This document shows, piece by piece, positions 36,933 through 45,913 of a DNA stretch of 64,000 bases. The position numbers and the translations under genes are program-made. Source of the stretch: Mesorhizobium sp. LHD-90 (GTDB lineage: Bacteria > Pseudomonadota > Alphaproteobacteria > Rhizobiales > Rhizobiaceae); contig NZ_JAVFVV010000010.1 in assembly GCF_030929505.1 (NCBI RefSeq), positions 1 to 64,000 of the forward strand, written 5' to 3'. The notes under the pieces are model-generated. The model saw only the letters and a list, made by a program, of their open reading frames with translations, ran no database searches and was not told the DNA's origin. Positions within the stretch are counted from its first letter, which is position 1. Each line of letters begins with the position of its first letter.

Positions 36933-37364
36933 TTAGCGGAGCGATGCTGTCAGGAAGATGACGGTGGCGAGGAAGCCCAGCGCGGTGCGCACTGCATGCA
37001 GCCTCGCCCATTTCTGCAGCAGCGCGCGGCTCTCCGGCCCGGCTCTGTCGAGGTCCGTCGCCATCAGCCGGCTGTTGGTCGGCATGATGCCGATCATCGT
37101 ATAAGGCCAGTTGGCGACGAGCACGATTGCGCCGGCCAGCCACAGCCACAAGCCGGTCTGCCACCAGGCGAGAAGGCCGAGCAGGAAGCCGGCGATCGCC
37201 AGTGACGCCTGCATGGCAAATCCACGCTTGTAGGCAGGCTTCCATTGCGTAAGCACCGACCGGTCGTCGAGCTCGAGCCGGGCCGGATGCTCGGCGGCGT
37301 TGATATAGATTGCGGCGCCGAAAAACACGGCGGCGATGATGAGGGCGAGCTGGCCGGCGATCAT
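36933..37364 (-). CDS. DUF1772-like membrane protein
   Basis: A 143-residue inner-membrane protein with about four hydrophobic helices (ALIIAAVFFGAAIYI, SLAIAGFLLGLLAWW, WLAGAIVLVANWPYTMIGI, ALGFLATVIFLTA). The conserved PYTMIGIMPTNSRLM and the early NAAEHPAR are marks of the DUF1772/anthrone oxygenase-like family, whose role in bacteria is unclear. ATG 37364 begins the first helix. It stands alone, 222 bp upstream of argB and divergent from the sigma-factor gene. Confidence 0.8.
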   Translation of the reverse strand: MIAGQLALIIAAVFFGAAIYINAAEHPARLELDDRSVLTQWKPAYKRGFAMQASLAIAGFLLGLLAWWQTGLWLWLAGAIVLVANWPYTMIGIMPTNSRLMATDLDRAGPESRALLQKWARLHAVRTALGFLATVIFLTASLR

Positions 37365-37607
37365 GACGATGTCCCCACGTCTGGAGATCTCGGTAGAGAT
37401 GGTTTGCCTGACGTTGCCGGGCAAGGACGGGTTCTCGAAAATCGCGGTTGCGAGGCCCTTTTTCGATCCGGGACTGAATTTTCCGGAGAAATGGCCAATC
37501 CGGCGGAGTGGCTGCAGCGTATCGTAAGAAACAACAGGTGGCCTTGCATAGCCCGCTCGCGGGTTCGTGCTGAAGGCCGCTCCGATTCGTGGTAGTCTTC
37601 CCCAGGG

Positions 37608-38201
37608 ATGGAACCTAGGACGTCAGCCTTTGCCACCGGCAGCCAGACCCCGGCAGGGTCGGCTGGCCCGCAGGATATCGTCAAGCTGATCGTGCGCACT
37701 TCGATGAAGGACCGCGCGGCCTTCGACCTGCTCTACCGGCATACCAGTGCGAAACTTTTCGGCGTCTGCCTGCGTGTCTTGAACGACCGCGCCGAGGCCG
37801 AGGAGGCTCTACAGGAAGTGTTCGTGAAGATCTGGATGAAAGCGGATCGTTTCGCCGTGTCCGACTTGAGTCCGATCTCATGGCTGGTGGCGGTGGCGCG
37901 CAACCACGCGATCGACCGCGTCCGCCAGCGCCGGCGGGCCACTGTCGACATCGACGAGGCGCTCGATATTGCCGATCCCGCGCCGGATCCCGAAGCGGCG
38001 GTCGCGGCGGGCGGCGAGACACAGCGAATCCATCTTTGCCTTGACGAGTTGGAAAAGGACCGGGCGGAGGCTGTGCGCGGCGCCTATCTGCGCGGCGAGA
38101 GCTATGCCGAACTGGCGGAGCGCTACCGCGTGCCGCTGAACACGATGCGGACCTGGCTGCGCCGCAGCCTGCTGAAACTGCGGGAATGTCTTGAGCGATG
38201 A
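37608..38201 (+). CDS. ECF-type RNA polymerase sigma factor
   Basis: A 197-residue sigma factor. Region 2 (FDLLYRHTSAKLFGVCLRVL, then EEALQEVFVKIW) binds the -10, and region 4 (GESYAELAERYRVPLNTMRT with WLRRSLLKLRECL) binds the -35. It resembles the SigK/RskA-controlled ECF groups. Its stop overlaps the anti-sigma start by 4 bp, a common coupling. Likely target: the fasciclin gene at 39155 and its own operon. Confidence 0.9.
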   Translation: MEPRTSAFATGSQTPAGSAGPQDIVKLIVRTSMKDRAAFDLLYRHTSAKLFGVCLRVLNDRAEAEEALQEVFVKIWMKADRFAVSDLSPISWLVAVARNHAIDRVRQRRRATVDIDEALDIADPAPDPEAAVAAGGETQRIHLCLDELEKDRAEAVRGAYLRGESYAELAERYRVPLNTMRTWLRRSLLKLRECLER

Positions 38202-38917
38202 GCATCGCCGACGACCATAGGCCCGACGAAGGCGGCGACGATCTGGTCGCCGCCGAATTCGTCCTTGGCGTCTTGCCGGTGGAGGAGCGCGCGGCCGCTG
38301 CGCGCCGCATCGGGGCCGAGCCGGATTTTTTGCATGCGGTCGAGCGATGGGAAGGTCATTTCGCGCCGATGGCTTCGGCCTATGCGCCGGTCGAGCCGCC
38401 CGCCTCGGTCAAGGCGGCGATCGACCGGCGGCTGTTCTCGCAGCAGCCGGCCGCGGCGGCAAGGCCTTCCAGTTTCTGGTCGAGCCTGACATTCTGGCGC
38501 GGCCTTGCCGCGGCCGCGGTCGCCGCGCTGCTGCTTGCGGTGGCGATCCCCTATATGGGGGCGCCGGTCGGAGAGCCGCGGGGCCAACTGGTCGCCTCGC
38601 TCGTCGCCGACGGCAGCGACGTGCGCTATCTCGCCGTCTACGATCCGTCGGCCGGCGAGGTCAGCCTCAGCCACGTTTCGGGCGAAAGGGCGGCGGGCAA
38701 GGATTTTCAGTTGTGGACGATCGAGGGCGGCAACATACCCGTCTCGATGGGGGTCATTCCTTCCGGCCAGGCGGTCCGTCTTCCCGTCGATCCCGCCTTC
38801 GCGGGCAAGCTGACCGCCGGCGTCAAGCTCGCCATCAGCCTGGAGCCGGCAGGCGGTTCGCCCACCGGCCAGCCGACAGGGCCGGTCGTGTCCGTGGGCG
38901 ATCTGTTCCGGCTGTAG
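38198..38917 (+). CDS. membrane-anchored anti-sigma factor (RskA-like)
   Basis: A 239-residue protein with a cytoplasmic N-terminal helical region (DLVAAEFVLGVLPVEERAAA), one membrane helix at about residues 99-118, and a C-terminal RskA-type periplasmic beta domain with LVASLVADGSDVRYLAVYD and FQLWTIEGGNIPVSMG. No zinc-binding HxxxCxxC is present. It would hold the adjacent sigma factor at the membrane until released. Confidence 0.9.
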   Translation: MSIADDHRPDEGGDDLVAAEFVLGVLPVEERAAAARRIGAEPDFLHAVERWEGHFAPMASAYAPVEPPASVKAAIDRRLFSQQPAAAARPSSFWSSLTFWRGLAAAAVAALLLAVAIPYMGAPVGEPRGQLVASLVADGSDVRYLAVYDPSAGEVSLSHVSGERAAGKDFQLWTIEGGNIPVSMGVIPSGQAVRLPVDPAFAGKLTAGVKLAISLEPAGGSPTGQPTGPVVSVGDLFRL

Positions 38918-39154
38918 CTGCCGGCTGAACTCCGCCCTGCCGGTCAAAACATCAGCCCCGATATTCATCCGGCCCGTATCCGATCGGCGTCTAATTTGAC
39001 GGCGGTGAAACTTCGCGCCACGGCGCCTCGTAACTGTTTCTCATGCGCCCCTGGTCGCGGCAAAAAAGTCAAAAAAATCTGAAACTTATGCGCAACCGAC
39101 CGCGTGTCTCCCAATGCCTCCCGACAACGGGAAACACCCAAGGAGAACCCTCAA

Positions 39155-39706
39155 ATGCGCAAGTTCACTGCTCTCGTCGCCGGCGCCCTCGCTCTGTCGG
39201 CCGCCTCCCTCGCCTATGCCGGCAACCCGATGGTCGGCGGCGCGCCGATGTATGCCGACAAGAACATCGTCGAGAACGCCGTCAACTCCAAGGACCACAC
39301 CACGCTGGTGGCCGCCGTCAAGGCCGCGGGCCTGGTCGAGACCTTGCAGGGCGCCGGGCCGTTCACCGTGCTCGCCCCCACCAACGAGGCCTTCGCCGCG
39401 CTGCCGGCCGGCACGGTCGAGACGCTGCTCAAGCCCGAGAACAAGGACAAGCTGACCAAGATCCTGACCTGCCACGTGGTCGCCGCCAAGGCGCTGTCGG
39501 CCGACATCATGAAGATGGTCGACGACGACAAGGGCGCGCATCCGGTGAAGACCGTCGGCGGCTGCACCTGGACCGCCAAGTACCAGGGCGACAAGATCAC
39601 CATCGAGGACGAGAACGGCAACGTCGCCAACGTCACGATCGCCAATGTCGAGCAGTCGAACGGCGTCATCCACGTCATAGACGCCGTGCTGCTGCCGAAG
39701 ATGTGA
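39155..39706 (+). CDS. secreted fasciclin-domain protein
   Basis: A 183-residue protein with a Sec signal (MRKFTALVAGALALSAASLA, cleavage after AYA). It has one FAS1 domain: NIVENAVNSKDHTTLVAAVK, FTVLAPTNEAFAALPAG (H1 block) and GVIHVIDAVLLPKM (H2 block). FAS1 proteins act in adhesion; the rhizobial homolog Nex18 of Sinorhizobium meliloti is needed for symbiosis. ATG 39155 follows AAGGAG. It lies 237 bp after the anti-sigma gene, and such genes are often targets of the neighbouring ECF factor. A hairpin follows at 39805. Confidence 0.92.
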   Translation: MRKFTALVAGALALSAASLAYAGNPMVGGAPMYADKNIVENAVNSKDHTTLVAAVKAAGLVETLQGAGPFTVLAPTNEAFAALPAGTVETLLKPENKDKLTKILTCHVVAAKALSADIMKMVDDDKGAHPVKTVGGCTWTAKYQGDKITIEDENGNVANVTIANVEQSNGVIHVIDAVLLPKM

Positions 39707-39804
39707 CATGCGCTTTCCGGCCCCGGGGCAGGGCCGGAAGCCGGGCCGGCTCAGGCCGCCGAGCGCGCGGGCCGTTTCCGGCTTTTCACGCCGCGCGTCT
39801 CTCG

Positions 39805-39834
39805 AACGCTCCGCAGGCTGACCTGCGGGGCGTT
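39805..39834. terminator. hairpin terminator between two convergent genes
   Basis: AACGCTCCGCAGG, loop CTGA, CCTGCGGGGCGTT form a 12-bp stem with one T/G mismatch. TGTGGTTT follows on the + strand. It can end the fasciclin transcript and perhaps the leftward GH127 operon. The T tract is weak. Confidence 0.55.
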
Positions 39835-39884
39835 TGTGGTTTGGCGCTTGGCCGTTAACCGGAGCTTTGCTCAAAAAACCCGGA

Positions 39885-41027
39885 TTACAGCGCGGCGCCG
39901 TCTGTGCCGAACAGATGGGTGCGGGCCGTGTCGATGACGAGACCGACATTTTCATCGACCTTGACGTCAAGTTCACCGCTGCCTTCCGCGACGATCTGCC
40001 CGGCCGCCGTCGACAGGTAGACGATCGTCAGATTGCCCAGCCGTTCCACCAACTGCACCGTGCCGGAAATCTGCGCGCGGCGGTCCGAGGGGTTGGTGAT
40101 GGCGATGTGCTCCGGGCGGATGCCGATTTCCGTGGGCGGCGACGAGGCGTCCGGTACGTTGCGGGCCTGCACCGTCAAACCCGGCGAGGCCGAAGCACTG
40201 GCGCTGTCGAAGGCAAGCGTGACGGCGCGTCCAGCGTAAGCTGTCGGCGTTATCGCGAGGAAATTCATGGTCGGCGCGCCGATGAAGGACGCCACGAACT
40301 TGTTGGCCGGTTTTGCATAGAGCTCCAGCGGAGCGCCGACCTGCGCGACCACGCCGCGGTCGAGTACGACGATGCGGTCGGCAAGCGTCATCGCCTCGAC
40401 CTGGTCGTGGGTGACGTAGATCATGGTGGCGCCGAGCGTCTTGTGCAGCTTCGCCAGTTCGATGCGCATCTGCACGCGGAGCATGGCGTCGAGGTTGGAA
40501 AGCGGCTCGTCGAACAGGAAAACTTCCGGCTCGCGCACCAGGGCCCGGCCGATGGCGACGCGCTGGCGCTGTCCGCCGGAGAGCTGCGCGGGTTTGCGAT
40601 CCATCAGGTGGCCGAGCTGAAGCAGGCCGGCGATCTCGTCGGCGCGTTTGGCCTGCACCTCGCGCGAAGCGCCGGCAACCGAGAGGGAAAAAGCGATGTT
40701 CTGGCGCACGGTCAGATGGGGGTAGAGTGCATAGGACTGGAACACCATGGCGATATGGCGTTTGGCCGGATGCATTCTGGTGACGTTGACGCCGCTGATG
40801 AAGACCGAGCCGGAATTGACGGCCTCCAGCCCGGCGATCATGCGCAGGATCGTCGACTTGCCGCAGCCGGACGGACCGAGCAGGGCGCAGAACTCTCCCT
40901 TGCCGACGGAAAGATCGAGATCGTGGATGGCGGTGAATTCGCCGAAGCGCTTGTTAACGCCGCGCATTTCAACGTGGTGCACGTCGCGCTCCCGCCCGTG
41001 CCGGGCCATCTGCGGCTGAATGTTCAT
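39885..41027 (-). CDS. sugar ABC transporter ATPase, UgpC/MsmK type
   Basis: A 380-residue ATPase ending the GH127 operon. [29 protein letters not shown] and [12 protein letters not shown] are the Walker and signature motifs, followed by a TOBE domain (IGIRPEHIAI). ATG shares bases with the GH127 stop codon. It powers the permeases at 44021 and 44944. Confidence 0.92.
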   Translation of the reverse strand: MNIQPQMARHGRERDVHHVEMRGVNKRFGEFTAIHDLDLSVGKGEFCALLGPSGCGKSTILRMIAGLEAVNSGSVFISGVNVTRMHPAKRHIAMVFQSYALYPHLTVRQNIAFSLSVAGASREVQAKRADEIAGLLQLGHLMDRKPAQLSGGQRQRVAIGRALVREPEVFLFDEPLSNLDAMLRVQMRIELAKLHKTLGATMIYVTHDQVEAMTLADRIVVLDRGVVAQVGAPLELYAKPANKFVASFIGAPTMNFLAITPTAYAGRAVTLAFDSASASASPGLTVQARNVPDASSPPTEIGIRPEHIAITNPSDRRAQISGTVQLVERLGNLTIVYLSTAAGQIVAEGSGELDVKVDENVGLVIDTARTHLFGTDGAAL

Positions 41028-42928
41028 TTCTCGACCAGCCAGACCGTCATCGAGCCCTTTTCCCGGTTGTTCCAGAGATAATAGGGCAGGGCTGCAAGCT
41101 TGACCGGGTCCTCCGCAGGCGGTTCGGTCCGGTAGAGCCTATCACCCCAGCCATCGTCCTGCAGCCGGGTCGCCTCGGCCGCAAGCATGACGACGCCGTC
41201 GAAGAGGTCGCCGCGCTGCCGGACCTCGACATGGGACTGCCGCGGCAATCGCAGGCGCTGCACCGGCCCGCCGGGATTGTCGGTCTCCTCGACGCAATAG
41301 ACCAGCGGTCCGCGCTTCAGCGCCACGCGCCCGATATCCATGCGCACGGACGGATGGGCGTAGATGCGTTCGGCCGGCATCGGCAGATGAAGATCGACGA
41401 CGTCGCCCGCCTGCCAGCGGCGCAGGACAGTGAGATAACCCTTGACGGTCGAAAGCTCGGTCGCGACCGGCTCGCCGTTGACCGACGCCTTGGCGCCGTG
41501 CGCCCAGCCGGGAATGCGCAGTTTAAGCGCGAATTCCGCCGGGCTTTCCGGCGAGACTTCGATGCGGATATCGCCCGACCAGGGATAGGAACTGACCTCG
41601 CGTAGGCCGACCTTGCCGGATTTGAGCGCCACCTCGGTCGAGATGCCGCCATAGAGGTGGAAGGCGATCGCCTCGTCGCTGTGGGAGACGAAATAGCCGC
41701 CGACCGAGGCGACAAGGCGCGACGCATTCATCGTGCAGCACGGGCAGGTATGCCAGGCCCAGCGGCTGTGGCGTCCGTCGCTGTCGAGCGGGTTGGAGTA
41801 GAAATAATGCTCGCCGTCACGCGACAGGCCGCCAAGCGCATTGTTGAACAGCGCCTGCTCCAGCACGTCGGCGTATTTGCCGTCGAGGTCGAGATGCAGC
41901 ATGCGCTGCGCCCAGAAGATCAGCGCGACAGAGGCGCAAGTCTCGGCATAGGCGGTGTCGTTGGGCAGGTCGTAGTCTTCCGTGAAACCCTCGTTGGCGG
42001 CGGCCGGGCCGAGACCGGAGGTGATGTAGATCTTGGAACTCATGACGTCGGCCCACAGCACCTCGCAGGCGCGCTTCAGGCTGTCGTCGTGCAATTCGGC
42101 GGCAAGGTCTGCCATCGCCGAATACATGTACATGGCCCTGACCGCGTGGCCGACCACCTTGTCCTGCTCGCGCACCGGGCGATGCGACTGGTTGTATTCA
42201 TAGCTCTTCGCCCAGAAATCCCTCGGATCGTCGCCGCGCGCAGCGGCCTCCTGGTCGAAATAATGCGGCTGCCGCCCGCGCTCGTCGATGAAATACGCTG
42301 CAAGATCGAGATGCTTGCGCTCACCGGTGAGATGGTAGAGGCGGATCAGCGCCAGTTCGATCTCCTGATGGCCGCAATAGCCGCGCTTCTGGCCGGCATT
42401 GGGCCCGAACGTCGCGCGCACGTGCTCGACATAGCGTTCGAGGATGTCGAGCAGGCGGCGCCGTTCGGTCGCCAGGAAATAGGCGATGCCGCCCTCGATC
42501 AGGTGGCCGAGATTGTAGAGCTCGTGGTTGTCCCGCATGTTGGTCCAGCGGTTTTCGGGCTCGCGCTGCAAATACCAGCAGTTGAGGTAGCCGTCCGGCG
42601 CCTGGGCCTTTTCGAGATCGTCGACGATCTTCTCGATCTTGGCCTCGATGTCGGCGTCGCGCCGGTGCGAGAGCGCGTAGGACGCGGCCTCGATCCATTT
42701 ACCGACGTCGGAATCCCAGAACACCTGGACCGTGAAGTCATGATCGTTGCGTGGAAAGCGCAGCGGCGGCGGCGGGTTGGGCAGCGTCAGCGATTCCAGT
42801 ATGCCGTGTCGTCCGAGCTGGACGTGCTGGCTGGGAATGGTGCGCGCCAGCACCGTATCCAGGCGCTCGCGCCAGAATTGGCCTTCCAGATGAACGTCGA
42901 CGAAGCGCACCGGCGCGAATTTGCTCAT
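41024..42928 (-). CDS. GH127 beta-L-arabinofuranosidase
   Basis: A 634-residue glycoside hydrolase of the DUF1680/GH127 family, which releases terminal beta-L-arabinofuranose from plant glycoproteins and glycans. The zinc-cysteine site is intact: Glu329 and Cys331 in YAETCASV, then Cys397-Cys398 in HTCPCCTM, matching Glu338/Cys340/Cys417/Cys418 of the Bifidobacterium enzyme HypBA1. No signal peptide is present, so it acts on imported oligosaccharide in the cytoplasm. ATG overlaps the LacI-gene stop by 4 bp, and its end overlaps the ATPase start. Confidence 0.93.
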   Translation of the reverse strand: MSKFAPVRFVDVHLEGQFWRERLDTVLARTIPSQHVQLGRHGILESLTLPNPPPPLRFPRNDHDFTVQVFWDSDVGKWIEAASYALSHRRDADIEAKIEKIVDDLEKAQAPDGYLNCWYLQREPENRWTNMRDNHELYNLGHLIEGGIAYFLATERRRLLDILERYVEHVRATFGPNAGQKRGYCGHQEIELALIRLYHLTGERKHLDLAAYFIDERGRQPHYFDQEAAARGDDPRDFWAKSYEYNQSHRPVREQDKVVGHAVRAMYMYSAMADLAAELHDDSLKRACEVLWADVMSSKIYITSGLGPAAANEGFTEDYDLPNDTAYAETCASVALIFWAQRMLHLDLDGKYADVLEQALFNNALGGLSRDGEHYFYSNPLDSDGRHSRWAWHTCPCCTMNASRLVASVGGYFVSHSDEAIAFHLYGGISTEVALKSGKVGLREVSSYPWSGDIRIEVSPESPAEFALKLRIPGWAHGAKASVNGEPVATELSTVKGYLTVLRRWQAGDVVDLHLPMPAERIYAHPSVRMDIGRVALKRGPLVYCVEETDNPGGPVQRLRLPRQSHVEVRQRGDLFDGVVMLAAEATRLQDDGWGDRLYRTEPPAEDPVKLAALPYYLWNNREKGSMTVWLVEK

Positions 42929-44010
42929 TCCAATTCCCTTTGCGTTCCCGCTTCGCCCTCGGACGATTCCCGCACGACCAGCGAGCAGGGACGGCGCTGG
43001 ACGCCGCCCGCCCGTTTTCCGGAAATCATGTCGATCAGGCGTTCTCCCGCCTCGCGTCCCAGCGCCTTCAGGTTCATGTCGATGCTGGTGAGCGGCGGCC
43101 GGGCGGCAAGCGTCATGACGTCCCAATTGTCGAAGCCGACAATGGCCACCTCCGACGGCACCTCGATCCCGCTTTCGCGCAAGGCGTCGGCCGCCCCGCG
43201 CGCGATCTGGTCGTTGCCGCAGAACAGGGCGTCGGGTTTCGGCCCTTGCCCGGTCAACAGGCGCGCGACGGCATCGCGGCCCCAGGCTTCCGACCAGACG
43301 CCGGAGAGATAGAACCCGTCGATGACGGCAAGCCCGGCCGCCGACAGCGCGGAGAAGTAGCCGGCCTTGCGCAGTCTTACGGCTTCAAAGTGCTCGGGAC
43401 CGGTGATGTGCGCGATGCGCTTGCGTCCGAGCTTTGCCAGATGCTCGATCGCCAGCACCGCGCCGCCCTCGTCGTCCGGTAGCAGCGACAGTGCGTCCGG
43501 ATCGTCGGCCTGGCTGAAGACGTAGACGGTCGGCAGGCCGTGGGCGAAGGGGCCGATCGGCGGCCGTTTGTCGGCGCGCCGCGCCGTCACAACGAGGCCG
43601 TCGACACGTTTGCCGAGGAGCTGGTCGACATGCTGACGCTCGCGCGCCGGATCGTCGGTGGCGTTGCACATGAAGACCGCGATCTTCTCGTCGGCCAGCC
43701 GCTCCTCCAACGCCTCGACGATCGGAAAGGTGAAGCGCCCGAAGCTGTCGTTGGAGATGATGCCGATGGTGCGCGACTTAGCGCGGTGCAGGCTCTGGGC
43801 GAGATCGTTCGGCCGGTATCCGATCTCGCCGGCGACGCGCAGCACCTTGTCGCGTGTCTCCTGGCTGAGGCGGCCGCCGGCGTTCAGCGCCTTGGAGGCG
43901 GTGCCGATCGAGACTTCGGCGATACGGGCGACGTCGCGGATCGTCGGCGCGGCACGAACGGGTGTCCTGGATTCCTCGGGCGGGGCGGCTGGCGGAAAGG
44001 TTTTGTCCAT
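42925..44010 (-). CDS. LacI-family regulator of the arabinofuranosidase operon
   Basis: A 361-residue repressor with the N-terminal HTH (TIRDVARIAEVSIGTASKAL, residues about 22-42) and a type I periplasmic-binding-like effector domain (IGIISNDSFGRFTFPIVEAL, DALFCGNDQIARGAADAL). It is encoded inside the operon between permease and hydrolase genes. Its likely binding sites are the two palindromes at 47216 and 47273. Confidence 0.92.
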   Translation of the reverse strand: MDKTFPPAAPPEESRTPVRAAPTIRDVARIAEVSIGTASKALNAGGRLSQETRDKVLRVAGEIGYRPNDLAQSLHRAKSRTIGIISNDSFGRFTFPIVEALEERLADEKIAVFMCNATDDPARERQHVDQLLGKRVDGLVVTARRADKRPPIGPFAHGLPTVYVFSQADDPDALSLLPDDEGGAVLAIEHLAKLGRKRIAHITGPEHFEAVRLRKAGYFSALSAAGLAVIDGFYLSGVWSEAWGRDAVARLLTGQGPKPDALFCGNDQIARGAADALRESGIEVPSEVAIVGFDNWDVMTLAARPPLTSIDMNLKALGREAGERLIDMISGKRAGGVQRRPCSLVVRESSEGEAGTQRELE

Positions 44011-44020
44011 CCGTTCGGCC

Positions 44021-44947
44021 CTATTTGACGGCGCCGTTGAGGAAGCCGGCGACGTAGTATTTCTGCAGCAGTAGGTAGAAGGCGATGCAGGGGATGACCG
44101 AGATGGTGATGCCCGCCTGCAGCATGCCCCAATCGGTGCCGCCGATGCTGGTCTGCTGGCGCGCAGCGGCAAGGATCAGCGGCAGCGTGAAGGACGTGTC
44201 CTTGTTCATGATCACCAGCGCGGCGAGGAACTCGTTCCACGAGGTGATGAAGGCGAACAGCGAGACGGTGATGATCGCCGGCACGATTGCCGGCAGGAAC
44301 ACGCGCACCAGCACCTGCCAGCTATTGCAGCCGTCGATCACGGCGGCCTCTTCCAGCTCGCGTGGAACCGCTTCGAAGGCGTTGCGCATGATGTAGATAC
44401 TGAACGGCAACTGGATCGCCGTGTGCACGATCGCCAGGCCGACCAGCGAATTGTGGAGCTTGAGCTGCACGAACAGGAAGAACAGCGGCGTCAGCAGTGC
44501 CTGGTAGGGGATGATCAGCCCGAGCAGCAGGACGAGGAAGAAAAATTCCTTGCCCGGCACGGGAAAGCGCCCCAGAGCGTAGCCGGCCGGGATCGTCAAT
44601 CCCAGGCAGAACAGGATGGTCAGGAGTGCGGCGCCCGCGCTGTTGCCGAGATAGGTGAGCAGGCCGGCCTGGAAGTTCCACAGCCTGTGGTAGCTGTCGA
44701 GGCTGAGCCCGTGCGGAAAATAGGTCGGCGGCACGGCGGCGGCCTCGGCCGTCGACTTTAGCGATGCCAGCACCGAAGCGAGGAGCGGCAGCAGCATGAC
44801 CGTGCAGAGTGCGATGCAGGCTGCCCCGACCAGATATTTCGCGCGGCCGTCAAGCAGCCGTTCGACAAACCCGCGCCTGTCGCCTTCCATTGCCCGGGCA
44901 CTTGCGAAATAGCCGGTGCTCATGCGCATCTCCCGTTCCGCGCTCAT
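44021..44947 (-). CDS. sugar ABC transporter permease (MalG-like)
   Basis: A 308-residue permease with six hydrophobic helices and the coupling loop ELEEAAVIDGCNSWQVLVRV. ATG 44947 overlaps the MalF-type gene stop by 4 bp. The LacI gene follows after 10 bp. Confidence 0.92.
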   Translation of the reverse strand: MSAEREMRMSTGYFASARAMEGDRRGFVERLLDGRAKYLVGAACIALCTVMLLPLLASVLASLKSTAEAAAVPPTYFPHGLSLDSYHRLWNFQAGLLTYLGNSAGAALLTILFCLGLTIPAGYALGRFPVPGKEFFFLVLLLGLIIPYQALLTPLFFLFVQLKLHNSLVGLAIVHTAIQLPFSIYIMRNAFEAVPRELEEAAVIDGCNSWQVLVRVFLPAIVPAIITVSLFAFITSWNEFLAALVIMNKDTSFTLPLILAAARQQTSIGGTDWGMLQAGITISVIPCIAFYLLLQKYYVAGFLNGAVK

Positions 44948-45819
44948 CCGTGGCTCCTGCGTGTCAGCACGATCTGGAAAATCGTGCAGGTCAGGATGAT
45001 CGCGGCCAGGATCAGCGACAGCGCCGAGCCGTAGCCGAGCTTCAGGTACGGGAAGGAATTGAGATAGATGAGGAGCACGGCGGTGGTGGTCTGGTTGTGC
45101 GGCTGGCCGGCGGTCATGATGTAGAACTGGTCGAAGGCGAGCAGCGAGCCGATGGCGCTGACCAGCGTGACCAGCAGGATGGTCTTCGCCGTCAGCGGCA
45201 GGGTGATGCGCCGTACCCGCTGCCAGTAGCTGGCGCCGTCGACCATGGTGGCCTCGTTGATCTCGCCGGGGATGGCCTGGATCGCAGCGACGAACAGGAT
45301 CGTGCCGAAGCCGACCACCTTCCAGACGATCGAGGCGATGACCGCCCACAGCGACACGTCGGCGTCCGCGCCGAACCACAGCACCGGTTTCGACACGATG
45401 CCGAGGTCGATCAGCGACCGGTTGATCAACCCGAAATCGTAGCTGAACAGCCAGTACCAGAGCAGGCTGGAGGCGCCGAGGCCGATGACCACCGGCGCGA
45501 ACACCACGCCGCGCGTGAACTTTCTGAGCGGCGTATTGGTGGCCGTCAGCAAGGCGATCAGGAAGCCGAGGATCATCAGGATGGGGGTGATGTAGAGCGT
45601 GTATCTGAAGGTGAAGCCCAGCGAGGTCCAGAACTGCGGGTCGTTCCACGCCTTCACGAAATTGCCGAGACCGATGTATTTCTTGGCGGAGATCAGCGAC
45701 CAGTTGTGCAGCGACATCCAGATCATCTGGAGGAACGGGTAGACGGTGAACGCCGAGACGAAGGCGAGGGCCGGCGCGAGATAGAGCAGCCCGACATATC
45801 TGCCGCTTGTGGAATGCAT
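44944..45819 (-). CDS. sugar ABC transporter permease (MalF-like)
   Basis: A 291-residue permease with six hydrophobic helices and the coupling loop EINEATMVDGASYWQRVRRI. ATG 45819 gives the usual short cytoplasmic start MHSTSGRYVGLLYLAPALA. It lies 94 bp after the binding-protein gene and overlaps the next permease gene. Confidence 0.92.
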   Translation of the reverse strand: MHSTSGRYVGLLYLAPALAFVSAFTVYPFLQMIWMSLHNWSLISAKKYIGLGNFVKAWNDPQFWTSLGFTFRYTLYITPILMILGFLIALLTATNTPLRKFTRGVVFAPVVIGLGASSLLWYWLFSYDFGLINRSLIDLGIVSKPVLWFGADADVSLWAVIASIVWKVVGFGTILFVAAIQAIPGEINEATMVDGASYWQRVRRITLPLTAKTILLVTLVSAIGSLLAFDQFYIMTAGQPHNQTTTAVLLIYLNSFPYLKLGYGSALSLILAAIILTCTIFQIVLTRRSHG

Positions 45820-45913
45820 CTTCAGTCGACTTCCTGACCCATGCGCCGAACCGGGCTTGCCTTGGAAAAAGCGGCCGCGGAGGAGCTCCACGCCGCGGCC
45901 CAAGGGAGAACGC

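Noticed and set aside
38918-39154. ECF sigma-dependent promoter of the fasciclin gene
   Set aside because: CGTAA elements occur upstream of both the sigma and fasciclin genes, but no convincing -35/-10 pair with matched spacing is shared.
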